A DNA stretch of 43,307 nucleotides from Parasphingorhabdus sp. (GTDB taxonomy: Bacteria; Pseudomonadota; Alphaproteobacteria; Sphingomonadales; Sphingomonadaceae), in the NCBI GenBank assembly GCA_030373505.1, contig JAUCYS010000021.1:1-43307 (forward strand). Direction: 5' to 3'. The notes below the pieces were generated by a model, which worked only from the letters and a program-made list of their open reading frames with translations, did not search any database and was not told the origin of the DNA. Numbering within the stretch: position 1 is the first letter of the stretch; the number at the start of each line of letters is the position of its first letter. Position numbers and translations under genes: made by a program. Below, piece by piece: positions 12,364-21,043 of the stretch.

Positions 12364-13134
12364 ATGACCATCGGTACTGTTGGTCTCGCTCTGCTCTTTG
12401 CCCTGACGGCAGCGCTTTACGCCAGCGTCGGCTTTGGCGGCGGATCGACCTATATTGCCCTGCTGGCGCTGGCCGCTCTGGATTATCGGGCGCTCCCGGT
12501 GATCGCGCTGCTGTGCAATATCATCGTTGTCACCGGCGGCACGCTCCGCTTCCAGTCGCGCGGCCTGATCGACTGGCCGCGAATCTGGCCGATCCTTGTC
12601 CTTTCGGTGCCCGCTGCCTGGCTCGGCGGGCGGCTGGTGCTGGACAAGGACAGTTTTCTGCTGCTGCTCGGCCTGTCGCTCGCTGCAGCCGGTCTGTTGC
12701 TGCTTGTCGAGCCGTTCATCAAGCGGGCAGGGGGTGGTGAACCCCGCGACCGGCGCTGGACCGGCCACCGGCTGTTCGCGCCGACCGTCGGCACCGGCAT
12801 CGGCTTTCTCTCCGGCATGGTCGGCATCGGCGGCGGCATCTTCCTTGCCCCGATCCTGCTGCTGACCCGCTGGTCCGACAGCCGCCGCATCGCCGCCACC
12901 GCCAGCGTCTTCATTCTGGTCAACTCGGTCGCCGGGCTTGGCGGGCAACTGGCGAAATCGGGGCTGAGCAGCGGCGGCGAGGCGATACTCGCTTACTGGC
13001 CGCTGTTTGTCGGCGTACTGCTCGGCGGCCAGATCGGCAGCATATTGGCCAGCAGGGCCTTGCCGGAAATCTGGATCAGGCGGCTGACCGCGCTGCTGAT
13101 CCTCTATGTCGCGCTGCGCATATTGCTGGTCTGA
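12364..13134 (+). CDS. TauE/SafE family membrane permease
   Basis: This is a 256-residue integral membrane protein with about eight hydrophobic segments. It carries the two repeated glycine-rich half motifs of the TauE/SafE (formerly DUF81) family: ASVGFGGGSTYIALL near residue 22 and SGMVGIGGGIFLAPILLL near residue 150. Members export sulfite, sulfoacetate or related organic anions, but the substrate cannot be read from the sequence. It follows secA by 32 bases in the same direction and may be read from the same transcript, with no functional link implied. Confidence 0.88.
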   Translation: MTIGTVGLALLFALTAALYASVGFGGGSTYIALLALAALDYRALPVIALLCNIIVVTGGTLRFQSRGLIDWPRIWPILVLSVPAAWLGGRLVLDKDSFLLLLGLSLAAAGLLLLVEPFIKRAGGGEPRDRRWTGHRLFAPTVGTGIGFLSGMVGIGGGIFLAPILLLTRWSDSRRIAATASVFILVNSVAGLGGQLAKSGLSSGGEAILAYWPLFVGVLLGGQIGSILASRALPEIWIRRLTALLILYVALRILLV

Positions 13135-13177
13135 CGCCCCGCGGCACAGAAACTTGCACTGCGATGGAGGCGAAGGC

Positions 13178-13206
13178 TTGACCTGAGCGGGCTGCCCTGC
13201 CTCTAT
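13178..13206 (+). promoter_or_regulatory. Possible promoter of the DUF885 gene
   Basis: TTGACC at 13178-13183 and CTCTAT at 13201-13206 are 17 bases apart and end 32 bases before the start codon. The -35 box is good and the -10 box is mediocre. An alternative -10 box, TATGCT at 13204, would give an overlong 20-base spacer. Confidence 0.35.
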
Positions 13207-13238
13207 GCTGATCAAATATCTCGATCAGGGGCTGCATC

Positions 13239-15035
13239 ATGACAATATCGCGCATTGGTTTTTCTCTGTTGCTCGGGGCTGCGAGCCTTGCTTTGACGGC
13301 CCCCGCGTTTGCCGGGGAAACCGCCGCTGAAACGGCACCGGCTGCGGAAGCGGGGCCGATGGACGCAAAATTGCGCGCGCTCTACGAGGCCGAAACCGAG
13401 TGGCGGCACCAGGAATTCCATCTGGTCAAGCAGGATGGCCGCTGGGTGCAGGGCAATCGCTTTCCCAGCGAAACCGCCGAATCCCAAGCGACACGGCTGG
13501 CCTATTGGCAGGACGTGCTGCGCCAGCTCGATGCCATTCCGCTCGATCAGCTGTCGGCCGAGGAGCAGGTCAACGCTGCCGTGTTCCGCCAGATGATCTG
13601 GGAGCAGGTTAACAGCCTCGAGTACAAGACCTACGAGGCGCCGTTCAACAGCGACACCTTCTTCTGGGGCGGCCTCAACCCGCGCACCGGTTTTCCCAAC
13701 GCCGCTCGCTATCAGGATTATCTCGGCCGCATGCAGGATATCCCCCGCTATTTTGACGAGAATATCGCCAATATGCGGGCCGGGCTGGCGCGCGGCTATA
13801 CCGTGCCGCGGGTCGGTATCGAGGGGCGCGACACGACCATCGAGGCCTATACCGCGACCGGCGAGGACAATCCCTTCTACGATGCCTTTCGCAATATGCC
13901 CGATTCGATCCCGCCAGAAGAACAGGCGGCGATGCGCAAAGAGGCGCTGCAAATCATCGAGACACAGGTCGCCCCGGCTTATGCCGCGCTGCTCCGTTTC
14001 ATGCGCGAAGACTATATGCCCCATGCGCGCACATCCATTGACGCGTATTCCTTGCCGGACGGCAAGCGCTTCTACCAGGACCAGATCCGCCTCTACACCA
14101 CGCTCGACCTGACCCCCGAACAGATCCACCAGATCGGCCTGCAGGAGGTCGCCCGGATCGACGCCGACATGCAGGCCACGATGAAGGAAACAGGCTTTGC
14201 CGGCACCTTCCCAGAGTTTCTGGAATTCATGCGCAGCGACCCGCAATTCTACGCCAAGACCCCGCGCGAACTGCTCTCCTACGCCGCCTATGTCACCAAG
14301 AAGATGGACGGCAAGCTCAAGGAAAGCTTCAACCTGCTGCCGCGCTACCGCTTCACCATCCGCCCGGTGCCGGACGCGATCGCGCCGGTCTATACATCGG
14401 GCCGCGGCGGGCTGGAGAGCTGCCTGTTCAATACCTATGATCTGCCATCCCGGCCATTGTACAATCTGACCGCGCTAGCGCTGCACGAATGTATCCCGGG
14501 CCACAGCTTCCAGGCGGCGGTGGCACTGGAAGCCCCCGACCGGCCGGAATTCCGCAAGGATATCTATTTCTCCGGCTATGGCGAGGGCTGGGGACTGTAC
14601 ACCGAATGGCTGGGCACCAAGCTCGGCATGTACGAAACCCCGTACGAGGAATTCGGCCGCGAAACCTTCGAAATGTGGCGCGCCGTGCGGCTGGTGATCG
14701 ACACCGGCATCCACAGCAAGGACTGGAGCCGCCAAAAGGCGATCGACTATCTCGCCAGCCACACCGCGCTAGCCCAGCGCGATGTCGAAACCGAAGTCGA
14801 CCGCTATATCTCCTGGCCCGCCCAGGCGCTGGCCTACAAGCTCGGCGAAATGAGCATCCGCAAGCTCCGCGCCCAAGCCGAGGCGGAACTCGGCACCGCC
14901 TTCGACCAGCGGCCGTTCCACGACGCCTATCTCGCGATGGGCGCGGTGCCGCTGCCGGTGATGGAGGCGAAGATGAAGGAGTTTATTGCGGGGGAGAAGG
15001 CGAAACTGGCGGCGAGTGGGGAAGGTGCGGAATAG
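13239..15035 (+). CDS. Exported DUF885 family metallopeptidase-like protein
   Basis: This 598-residue protein has a clear signal peptide (hydrophobic stretch LLLGAASLALTAPAFAGE), so it should be periplasmic or attached to the envelope. It belongs to the DUF885 family, whose members carry a zinc-peptidase-like HExxxGH motif. Here it reads ALHECIPGHSFQ, with H416, E417 and H422, followed by GYGEGWGLYTEWL, which supplies a further acidic ligand. Members are thought to be peptidases with a gluzincin-like fold, but the substrate is not known. It has its own promoter-like sequence. Both ends look intact; the C-terminus is alanine- and lysine-rich. Confidence 0.88.
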   Translation: MTISRIGFSLLLGAASLALTAPAFAGETAAETAPAAEAGPMDAKLRALYEAETEWRHQEFHLVKQDGRWVQGNRFPSETAESQATRLAYWQDVLRQLDAIPLDQLSAEEQVNAAVFRQMIWEQVNSLEYKTYEAPFNSDTFFWGGLNPRTGFPNAARYQDYLGRMQDIPRYFDENIANMRAGLARGYTVPRVGIEGRDTTIEAYTATGEDNPFYDAFRNMPDSIPPEEQAAMRKEALQIIETQVAPAYAALLRFMREDYMPHARTSIDAYSLPDGKRFYQDQIRLYTTLDLTPEQIHQIGLQEVARIDADMQATMKETGFAGTFPEFLEFMRSDPQFYAKTPRELLSYAAYVTKKMDGKLKESFNLLPRYRFTIRPVPDAIAPVYTSGRGGLESCLFNTYDLPSRPLYNLTALALHECIPGHSFQAAVALEAPDRPEFRKDIYFSGYGEGWGLYTEWLGTKLGMYETPYEEFGRETFEMWRAVRLVIDTGIHSKDWSRQKAIDYLASHTALAQRDVETEVDRYISWPAQALAYKLGEMSIRKLRAQAEAELGTAFDQRPFHDAYLAMGAVPLPVMEAKMKEFIAGEKAKLAASGEGAE

Positions 15036-15083
15036 GGGCGGCGCAGGCTTTCGAGCAGTTGCCAGACGGTGACAAGATTACGA

Positions 15084-15139
15084 CCACTCTCCTTCTTCGG
15101 AACCCCTCACGGGTGATTCCGTATCAAGCAGGAGAGTGG
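15084..15139. repeat. Short inverted repeat downstream of the DUF885 gene
   Basis: CCACTCTCC at 15084-15092 and GGAGAGTGG at 15131-15139 are perfect complements separated by 38 bases. They lie in the 205-base gap before the lipoprotein gene. There is no T-run, so this is not an ordinary terminator. It may be a degraded palindromic element or the edge of an insertion. Confidence 0.35.
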
Positions 15140-15240
15140 CTACATCAATTACGCAACGTCACCGTAATCTGTGACGCGTTCTGTTGGGCGCGAGGTTATG
15201 GAGAAGATGCGAGCGAAGAAGGGCGGGGCTAGAGACGAAA

Positions 15241-15921
15241 ATGGCTAACGGGCTCAATGCTATTATCACAATGGTTAGCTGCTTAACACTTCTGTCCTGT
15301 GCGACCGCAAAGTCTTCCTCTGCCAATGATATTTATTACGGCAGCCAAGAGGAAGCCGATACTGCGCTTGCAGCTTTCGAAAAGGAAAATCCATCTTGTG
15401 AACTTTGGAGCAACTGGCAGAAGATGTGTTCGCGGACGGGATTGGAAGGGCAGGTTCATTGTAATAAAGCAGACACACTTTCGGTAAAGCCATCTGCTAC
15501 CTTTTGTGTTGCAAAACCTGACGAGCAATTTTCAGGACCCGGCGCCGATGCGACAAGCCGCGAGATTTCTTCCTTTTTTAGATTTTGTGAGGTGCCGCCA
15601 AATTTTGAAGGGAGTTACGAAGAAAAACGCGAGGCTTGCAATTGGGACAAGTCGCGACCTTTTGCGGGAAGGTCCTTGACTGAATTGTCTCATCCTTGGT
15701 GCAAGACTTGGCGCCTCACAAAAGCTCTAGATGAAACTGACCGGCATTATTACTGCTCTAGGCGAGATATCCCAAAATGGTGCGCTCACGCTGACGGCAT
15801 GGGTTATGGCGTTCAAGATGATCAAACGACTGTGAATGTTGGAATTTATACTATTTTGAATAGAGAATCTTTGCCGCTCAACGGTATTTATTGTCGATGG
15901 AGGAAACTCGATGTCAAATAA
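15241..15921 (+). CDS. Cysteine-rich hypothetical lipoprotein (accessory)
   Basis: I do not recognise this protein. The preferred start is the ATG at 15241, giving MANGLNAIITMVSCLTLLSC, an N-terminal hydrophobic stretch ending in a lipobox (LLSC, lipidated cysteine at residue 20). The mature part, about 207 residues, has many cysteines and tryptophans and no transmembrane segment. It is therefore probably a membrane-anchored, disulfide-stabilised envelope protein. An ORF start at 15184 exists but would bury the signal sequence. The gene is clearly more A+T-rich than its neighbours, with codons such as TTT, AAT and GAA preferred. Together with the flanking repeats this suggests recent acquisition. 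Confidence 0.6.
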   Translation: MANGLNAIITMVSCLTLLSCATAKSSSANDIYYGSQEEADTALAAFEKENPSCELWSNWQKMCSRTGLEGQVHCNKADTLSVKPSATFCVAKPDEQFSGPGADATSREISSFFRFCEVPPNFEGSYEEKREACNWDKSRPFAGRSLTELSHPWCKTWRLTKALDETDRHYYCSRRDIPKWCAHADGMGYGVQDDQTTVNVGIYTILNRESLPLNGIYCRWRKLDVK

Positions 15922-16082
15922 CAAAAGCCTAACTCGGAATTACGGCGACAGTTGCACTATTCCCCAATTTCTTCGATCCTCTGTCCGTTCTTGCCAAGGG
16001 TTGGTCCTTTACCTGTTGGACCGACCATATCTGGCTTATGGCCCGTCTTCCCACATCTTCATCATTCCTCATCATCCCGCGA

Positions 16083-16149
16083 GGCGGCGAAAGCACGAAG
16101 ACCACGCGCCATCGCTTTGCGCCTTCGCTGCTTCGTGCGAGTCTAATGA
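16083..16149. repeat. Degenerate palindromic intergenic repeat, copy 1
   Basis: The arms GCACGAAG (16093-16100) and CTTCGTGC (16131-16138) are complementary around a 30-base loop. The right edge ends GTGCGAGTC. The same edge and the AAAG/CACGAAG words recur at 16493-16594, so the two belong to one family. Repeats with CACGAAG words are frequent in sphingomonad intergenic DNA. Confidence 0.55.
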
Positions 16150-16492
16150 ACAGAATGCCGCTGCTAGCGCGCCCATTTTGACTTGAAGCCGGACCACGCT
16201 CCATCACCGTAACCGATGCACCCATTTCCCGTTCCCATCCCGCACAAAAACGCTTTCCTACACCCGCCCCAATTGCTTATCATGCGCGCAAGCCAGGCTC
16301 TTTGACAATCTGGAGATATTGCGGCGCTGGCTGCTGTCCGCATAACGCTACCGGGCGGCTTCAGGGGGTATGCCGAAAGGTCACACTCGGCGTCCGGTTG
16401 ACGACGCGCAAAGACAGGAAATCTGCGGCATTGGGGCAAAGGTCACGGAAAATAAAAGAAGCGGTTTCTGTCAAGTCCCTACCGGCTACGAT

Positions 16493-16594
16493 AGGGGGCG
16501 GGCTCGCACAAAGACACAAAGCCACGAAGTATCACGGCGACAAAGAACATCGACCGGATGCTTTCAGCCTTAGTGACTTTGTGCGAGTCCCCTA
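16493..16594. repeat. Palindromic intergenic repeat, copy 2
   Basis: CTCGCACAAAGACAC at 16503-16517 pairs with GTGACTTTGTGCGAG at 16573-16587 (one mismatch in 15). The similarity extends a few bases outward through an AGGGG block. The interior holds more CACAAAG/CACGAAG words. It shares the GTGCGAGTC edge with the copy at 16083. It has no coding potential and is probably a non-autonomous mobile palindrome. Confidence 0.65.
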
Positions 16595-16953
16595 GATCGC
16601 CCGATGGCCAGCACAGTTGCTGCGACCGGCGCAACAATCCTCGATCGCAGATCAAAAAATGCTGTCCTACAGCCGCCGGGATCCGCTATATTGGCGCCAT
16701 GAACACCGATATGGTTATCATCCGCTCCGCCGCGGCCGTGACAGCCCGAGCAATGCCGCTGGCAACCGTTTCGCAGCAAGCTACGGCACCTGCGGTCCAC
16801 CCGACCGGATTTCACCTTATAACCCTGTAAAGTTTGTAAAGTTCATCAGGAAAAAGGAGACTTATCTGAACAGAAATGGTCCGGCCGCATCACCCGCCGA
16901 TTTTTGCTCGGCGGCGATCTCTGTAGAATTGCGGAAAAACACCAGGTGGAAAA

Positions 16954-17028
16954 TGGCTCCCCGAGTTGGATTCGAACCAACGGCCATTCGATTAACAGTC
17001 GAATGCTCTACCACTGAGCTATCGGGGA
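16954..17028 (-). tRNA. tRNA-Asn (GTT)
   Basis: The minus strand folds as a complete 75-base tRNA. The acceptor stem is TCCCCGA/TCGGGGA, the D arm is GCTC...GAGC, the anticodon loop is CTGTTAA with anticodon GTT (plus-strand positions 16994-16996), and the T loop is TTCGAAT. The discriminator is G and the CCA end is encoded. GTT reads asparagine codons AAC and AAU. It is transcribed from a promoter next to the nadK 3' end, convergent with the accessory region. Confidence 0.97.
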
Positions 17029-17069
17029 ACATGCTCGATTCTGGACCGAGCCTTTCGTGGTGAAGCGCG

Positions 17070-17098
17070 CCTATAACAATGTCATTTGCGTCCGGCAA
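17070..17098 (-). promoter_or_regulatory. Promoter of tRNA-Asn
   Basis: On the minus strand TTGCCG (17098-17093) and TATAGG (17075-17070) are separated by exactly 17 bases. The predicted start would give a leader of about 35 bases before the tRNA. It lies just beyond the nadK stop codon. Confidence 0.6.
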
Positions 17099-17102
17099 GC
17101 CA

Positions 17103-17876
17103 TCAAACAACAAATTGTTCCATGGCGATGCGTTCGTCGAGCGCATGTTCCGGATCGAACAGCATGGTCAGCGCTTGGCTGCGGTCGACGGCGACCTTGA
17201 CGCGGCTGACATCGCGGACCTCCTGCTGGTCGCCAACCGCGCTTACCGGCCGTTTTTCGGGGTTGAGCACGCGGATGCTGATCTCCATCTTGTCCGGCAG
17301 AATCGCACCTTTCCAGCGGCGCGGGCGGAACGGGCTGATCGGGGTCAGCGCCAGCAGATTGCAGGTCAGCGGCAGAATCGGACCATTGGCCGACAGATTA
17401 TAGGCGGTGGAGCCGGCTGGCGTGGCGATCAGCACGCCGTCGCAGACCAGTTCCTCCATCATCACCCGGCCGTTGATTTCGATCTCCAGCTTGGCGGTCT
17501 GCCGGGTTTCGCGCAGCAGCGACACCTCGTTGATCGCGGGCAGGGTGAAATGGGCGCCGGAGATGGTCTCGACCTCCATTTTGAGCGGCTTGACCTTGAA
17601 GGCACGGGCTTTGGACAGGCGTTCGCTGAGGTCTTCCATATGCCAGTTGTTCATCAGGAAGCCCACGGTGCCCAGGTTCATGCCATAGACCGGCATGATG
17701 GCACTGCGGTTGAGCATCTGGTGCAGGGTCTGCAGCATGAAACCGTCGCCGCCCAGAACCACGGCGCGGTCCGCTTCCTCCAGCGGCACCCAGTCGATCA
17801 TCGGCTTGAGTTTTTCAGCCGCTTCCCGCGCTGGCTCGGTCGGTGACACGATCAGTGCCCATTTCTTCTTGGTCAT
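17103..17876 (-). CDS. nadK: NAD kinase
   Basis: NAD kinase phosphorylates NAD to NADP. The 257-residue protein has the diagnostic GGDG motif (AVVLGGDGFML, residues 42-45), the YGMNLGTVGFL segment and the glycine-rich TPAGSTAYNLSANGP block of the NadK C-terminal domain. The length is typical of the short alphaproteobacterial form. Its start codon overlaps the moaA stop by 4 bases, so the two form an operon with moaA first. tRNA-Asn lies just downstream on the same strand. Confidence 0.96.
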   Translation of the reverse strand: MTKKKWALIVSPTEPAREAAEKLKPMIDWVPLEEADRAVVLGGDGFMLQTLHQMLNRSAIMPVYGMNLGTVGFLMNNWHMEDLSERLSKARAFKVKPLKMEVETISGAHFTLPAINEVSLLRETRQTAKLEIEINGRVMMEELVCDGVLIATPAGSTAYNLSANGPILPLTCNLLALTPISPFRPRRWKGAILPDKMEISIRVLNPEKRPVSAVGDQQEVRDVSRVKVAVDRSQALTMLFDPEHALDERIAMEQFVV

Positions 17877-18859
17877 CCGCCGGTGACGTTCATGTGACGC
17901 TCCAATATCTCTGCGGACCCATCCAGTTGGGCATTGAAATCATGCCGCAGCGGTTTGAGCCTTAGAGCCTGCTGGAGCAGCTGGTCAACCGCAGCAATGC
18001 CGTCCTTGCGGACCGCAGCGCGCAGGTCGACATGGGCACTGTGACCGAGGCACATGAATATCTTGCCATCGGTGGTCAGTCGCAACCGGTTGCAATCGTC
18101 GCAGAAATTGTTGCTGAGCGGCGTGATCAGGCCGAGGCGCAGGCCGAGCGGCTCGACCGACACATAGCGCGCCGGGCCGGCGCTGCGATGGGCAATCGGG
18201 GCGAGGGCATAATGATTGCGCAACGGACGGAGGAATTCATCGGCTGAGATATGGACCAGCTTGCGATCCGCACCGACATCGCCCAGCGGCATGGTCTCGA
18301 TGACGGTCAGATCATGGCCGTTCTGCGCGCAATATTCGACCATCGGCAGCAGGTCTGCCTCGTTGAAATCACGGAGCGCGACCATGTTGATCTTGACCTG
18401 GATGCCCGCGGCCTGTGCCGCTTCGATGCCGTCGAGAACGACCTGGACGTCGGCGCCGCGCGTGATCTCGGAAAAGCGGTCGGGGTCCAGCGTGTCCATG
18501 CTGACATTGATCCGCCGCACGCCATGGGCAGCGAGATGGTCGGCATATTCGCTGAGCAAGGATCCGTTGGTGGTCAGCGTCAGTTCCTCGAGCTCGCCGG
18601 AAGCGACCTTTCGACCAAGCCGCTGGATGACGTCCTTCATGTCGCGCCGGACCAGCGGTTCGCCCCCGGTCAGCCGGATCTTGCGGATGCCGTGGCCGAT
18701 AAACCGCTCGGCGATCAGCGTGATCTCTTCCAGCGTCAGCAGCTCCGACTTCGGCATGAAGGTCATCTTCTCGGACATGCAATATTGGCAGCGGAAATTG
18801 CAGCGATCCGTGACCGATATCCGCAGATAGTCAATTTTGCGTCCGAAACCGTCTTGCAT
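17873..18859 (-). CDS. moaA: MoaA, GTP 3',8-cyclase
   Basis: This radical-SAM enzyme catalyses the first step of molybdenum cofactor synthesis. The N-terminal 4Fe-4S motif is CNFRCQYC (C20, C24, C27). The second cluster is bound by the C-terminal cysteines of NNFCDDCNRLRL and FMCLGH. The protein has 328 residues and ends in Gly-Gly (NVTGG), the tail needed for catalysis in MoaA. An AGAGG ribosome binding site precedes the ATG. It overlaps nadK by 4 bases and is divergent from the EAL-domain gene. No other moa gene is in the window. Confidence 0.96.
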   Translation of the reverse strand: MQDGFGRKIDYLRISVTDRCNFRCQYCMSEKMTFMPKSELLTLEEITLIAERFIGHGIRKIRLTGGEPLVRRDMKDVIQRLGRKVASGELEELTLTTNGSLLSEYADHLAAHGVRRINVSMDTLDPDRFSEITRGADVQVVLDGIEAAQAAGIQVKINMVALRDFNEADLLPMVEYCAQNGHDLTVIETMPLGDVGADRKLVHISADEFLRPLRNHYALAPIAHRSAGPARYVSVEPLGLRLGLITPLSNNFCDDCNRLRLTTDGKIFMCLGHSAHVDLRAAVRKDGIAAVDQLLQQALRLKPLRHDFNAQLDGSAEILERHMNVTGG

Positions 18860-18907
18860 AGGGCGCCTCTTGTTAATCGAAGAACATAGAGCTAGCGATT
18901 TTGGTAA

Positions 18908-21043
18908 GTGCAGGCAACGCCCTATAAAGGTTTCGCTGCTACGGAAAAAGATAGGTGGCTGGTCGGAAAACCGGCGGTTTGGCTGCCCCGTTCAAGGAGT
19001 TTTGAAGTCCAGGAATCTGCTATCTCGACAGGGCAGTCGGTCGAATTCAGGAATCTGTTCCTGCTTTCGTTTCACCAGCGCGATCCATTGGCCGCCGAAA
19101 TTACATCGTTCGGCTGGCGGGTGCATTCTGCCCGCCGACTCGACAATCTGAGAAGCCGCTTCTTCTCGGCCGGTGCCCTGATCGCCGTGATTGATGTCCG
19201 CAAGGCCGAAGCGCAGGGCTTGAAGGCGATAGCAGAGCTTTCCCGAAGCGCCGCCGAAGGCGGTATTGCGATACTGGCGCTGGTCGACAGCGGTCAGGAC
19301 AGGGCAATTGTCGGTCAATGTTTCGATGCCGGCGCCACCCATTATCTGGATTTCGCCAATGTCGCGGCGGACCTAGGGCAGGCGATCAAATATGCCTACC
19401 GCTTTGTCGAAAATTTCCGCGGCGGGGCGGACCGGGCGATTCATGAGCAGTCGCTGCTGACATCGGCGGATCTGCAATGGTCGGCGACCCTGGGATCAGG
19501 CACCGATTACTGGATCAGCGAAAACCTGCTGGCTGCCGCTGGCGAGATCGATCTCAGGAAATATCCTGTAACCGGCATCTACCGGGCGCTGTCGCGCGAA
19601 GAAAAGAAGCGCGCGCGCGGGGCCATGGGACGATTGCGCGACGGTGCGCGGCAGGCGGCCATCCCGCACCGTTTCAACGGCCGGCCGGTGCTGCACCACC
19701 TTCACGAAGCGGACGGTCAGATTTTCGGCAGAATAGAATATCTGGCGAAGGGCGAGGAAGCGGATGACTGGACCGAGCGGGACCTGCTGTCCGGCTTGCA
19801 AAACAGCGCGTCTACCCGGTCGTGGATTCAGGACAAATTGGCAGGCGGAAGCCAATTGACGCTCATCGCGATCAGTATCAAAAATTTCCGGATGATCAAC
19901 GCAGCGTTCGGCAGGCACGCCGGGGACCAATTGCTGCGGATCGTCGGGCGCCGGCTGATGGAGTATACAGAGCGCCATTATAGGCGGCCGAATCTGGTGG
20001 CCCGTCTGGATGGCCAGAATTTCCTGATCGCCCTTGCAGATATCGAGGAAGACCATGTTTCGGATTTTGCCAATGATCTGATTGGTAGCATCTTCAGTAA
20101 CTTGCTGCTGGAGGGCCGGCCGATCAACCCGGCCGTTCGCGCTGGTGTCGCGATCGGGGACAGCAATTCCAGCGAGAAAACCCTGATCCGCAAAGCGGTG
20201 CTTGCGCTGGCGGAAGCCACGGCGGCGGATGCCGTGCCGATCCATTTCAGCACGGTCTCCGAGGCCGATGTTCATCTGGAAGAGGTGCTGGAGCGCGAAC
20301 TGGCAGGAGCGATGGGGCGCGGCGAAATTGTCATCGCCTTCCAGCCGCAGATCCGGGTCGACACAGGGCAACTGGTCGGTGCAGAGGCACTGGCGCGGTG
20401 GGAACATCCTGAATATGGCCTGTTGGGCGCATCTACCCTGTTCTCGGTGGCGGAGCGCGCCGGGGCCATGGAATCGCTATCACCCCAGATCCACAAGCAG
20501 GCGTTGACGCTTGCTGCAGGTTGGCCGGACAGTCTCGGTTTCCTGCGCCTGTCGATCAATGTCACCGCGGGGGATCTCGCGACAGCTGGATTTGACAAGG
20601 ATATGCTGCGGCAGGTTGATATTGCGGGTTTCGACCCGGATCGCTTGACCCTCGAAATCACCGAATCCGAACTGATCGGCAATCTCTCGGAGTCCGCCGA
20701 CAAGTTGCGCCGCTTGCGGAAAGCGGGGATAGGCATAGCGATCGACGATTTCGGAACCGGCTACAGCAGCCTGTCCTATCTGAAGGAACTGCCGGTCGAC
20801 TATCTGAAGATCGACAGCGGTCTGACCGGCGACATCAGCGGTTCTGAAAAGGATCAGGTGGTGGTGCGGTCGATTATCGACATGGCGCACAGCCTCAATC
20901 TCGGCGTGATCGCCGAAGGCGTGGAAACCGAAGCGCAACTGAAAACCCTGAAAGAACAGGGCTGCGAGTTTTTTCAGGGCTTTCTGCGTTCCGGACCGCT
21001 TTCGCCCGACGAATTTGAGGCCTTTGCCCTGCGCAGCAACTAG
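18908..21043 (+). CDS. Degenerate-GGDEF / EAL domain protein
   Basis: This is a cytoplasmic c-di-GMP-related protein of up to 711 residues. The first 150 residues look receiver-like (AVIDVRKAEAQ, ILALVDSGQD, AGATHYLDF) but lack a clear phosphorylation site. The GGDEF domain (about 300-440) has LDGQNF at residues 367-372 in place of GGDEF, so it should not be a cyclase. The EAL domain (about 455-700) looks complete: AEALARWEHP with E493, LEITESEL, IDDFGTGYSSL, VDYLKIDSG, and GVIAEGVETEAQ. It is probably an active phosphodiesterase. The start used is a GTG at 18908, so the true start is uncertain. Its stop overlaps that of mfd by two bases. Confidence 0.85.
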   Translation: MQATPYKGFAATEKDRWLVGKPAVWLPRSRSFEVQESAISTGQSVEFRNLFLLSFHQRDPLAAEITSFGWRVHSARRLDNLRSRFFSAGALIAVIDVRKAEAQGLKAIAELSRSAAEGGIAILALVDSGQDRAIVGQCFDAGATHYLDFANVAADLGQAIKYAYRFVENFRGGADRAIHEQSLLTSADLQWSATLGSGTDYWISENLLAAAGEIDLRKYPVTGIYRALSREEKKRARGAMGRLRDGARQAAIPHRFNGRPVLHHLHEADGQIFGRIEYLAKGEEADDWTERDLLSGLQNSASTRSWIQDKLAGGSQLTLIAISIKNFRMINAAFGRHAGDQLLRIVGRRLMEYTERHYRRPNLVARLDGQNFLIALADIEEDHVSDFANDLIGSIFSNLLLEGRPINPAVRAGVAIGDSNSSEKTLIRKAVLALAEATAADAVPIHFSTVSEADVHLEEVLERELAGAMGRGEIVIAFQPQIRVDTGQLVGAEALARWEHPEYGLLGASTLFSVAERAGAMESLSPQIHKQALTLAAGWPDSLGFLRLSINVTAGDLATAGFDKDMLRQVDIAGFDPDRLTLEITESELIGNLSESADKLRRLRKAGIGIAIDDFGTGYSSLSYLKELPVDYLKIDSGLTGDISGSEKDQVVVRSIIDMAHSLNLGVIAEGVETEAQLKTLKEQGCEFFQGFLRSGPLSPDEFEAFALRSN

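Larger units (their letters stand above)
15922..16953. other. About 1 kb region without a convincing gene
   Basis: Between the lipoprotein gene and tRNA-Asn I see no ORF with believable coding character. The stretch holds two palindromic repeats (16083-16149 and 16493-16594). A 43-codon ATG frame at 16699-16830 has a TATATT box just upstream but no recognisable product. The C-rich segment around 16200-16290 and the GCCGA/TCGGC hairpin near 16900 have no assigned role. The region looks like a decayed insertion site next to a tRNA gene. Confidence 0.6.

Noticed and set aside
15184..15240. Upstream start for the lipoprotein gene
   Set aside because: It would add 19 basic residues before the signal sequence and hide the lipobox.
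15911..16186. 91-codon frame after the lipoprotein gene
   Set aside because: It overlaps the lipoprotein stop and runs through palindromic repeat 1, and the translation has no coding character.
16699..16830. 43-codon ATG frame with TATATT just upstream, possible leader peptide
   Set aside because: There is no matching -35 box, no downstream gene on this strand to regulate, and no run of regulatory codons.
16900..16925. GCCGA/TCGGC hairpin with a T-run loop near the tRNA 3' side
   Set aside because: The T-run is in the loop, not after the stem, on either strand, so it is not an intrinsic terminator.
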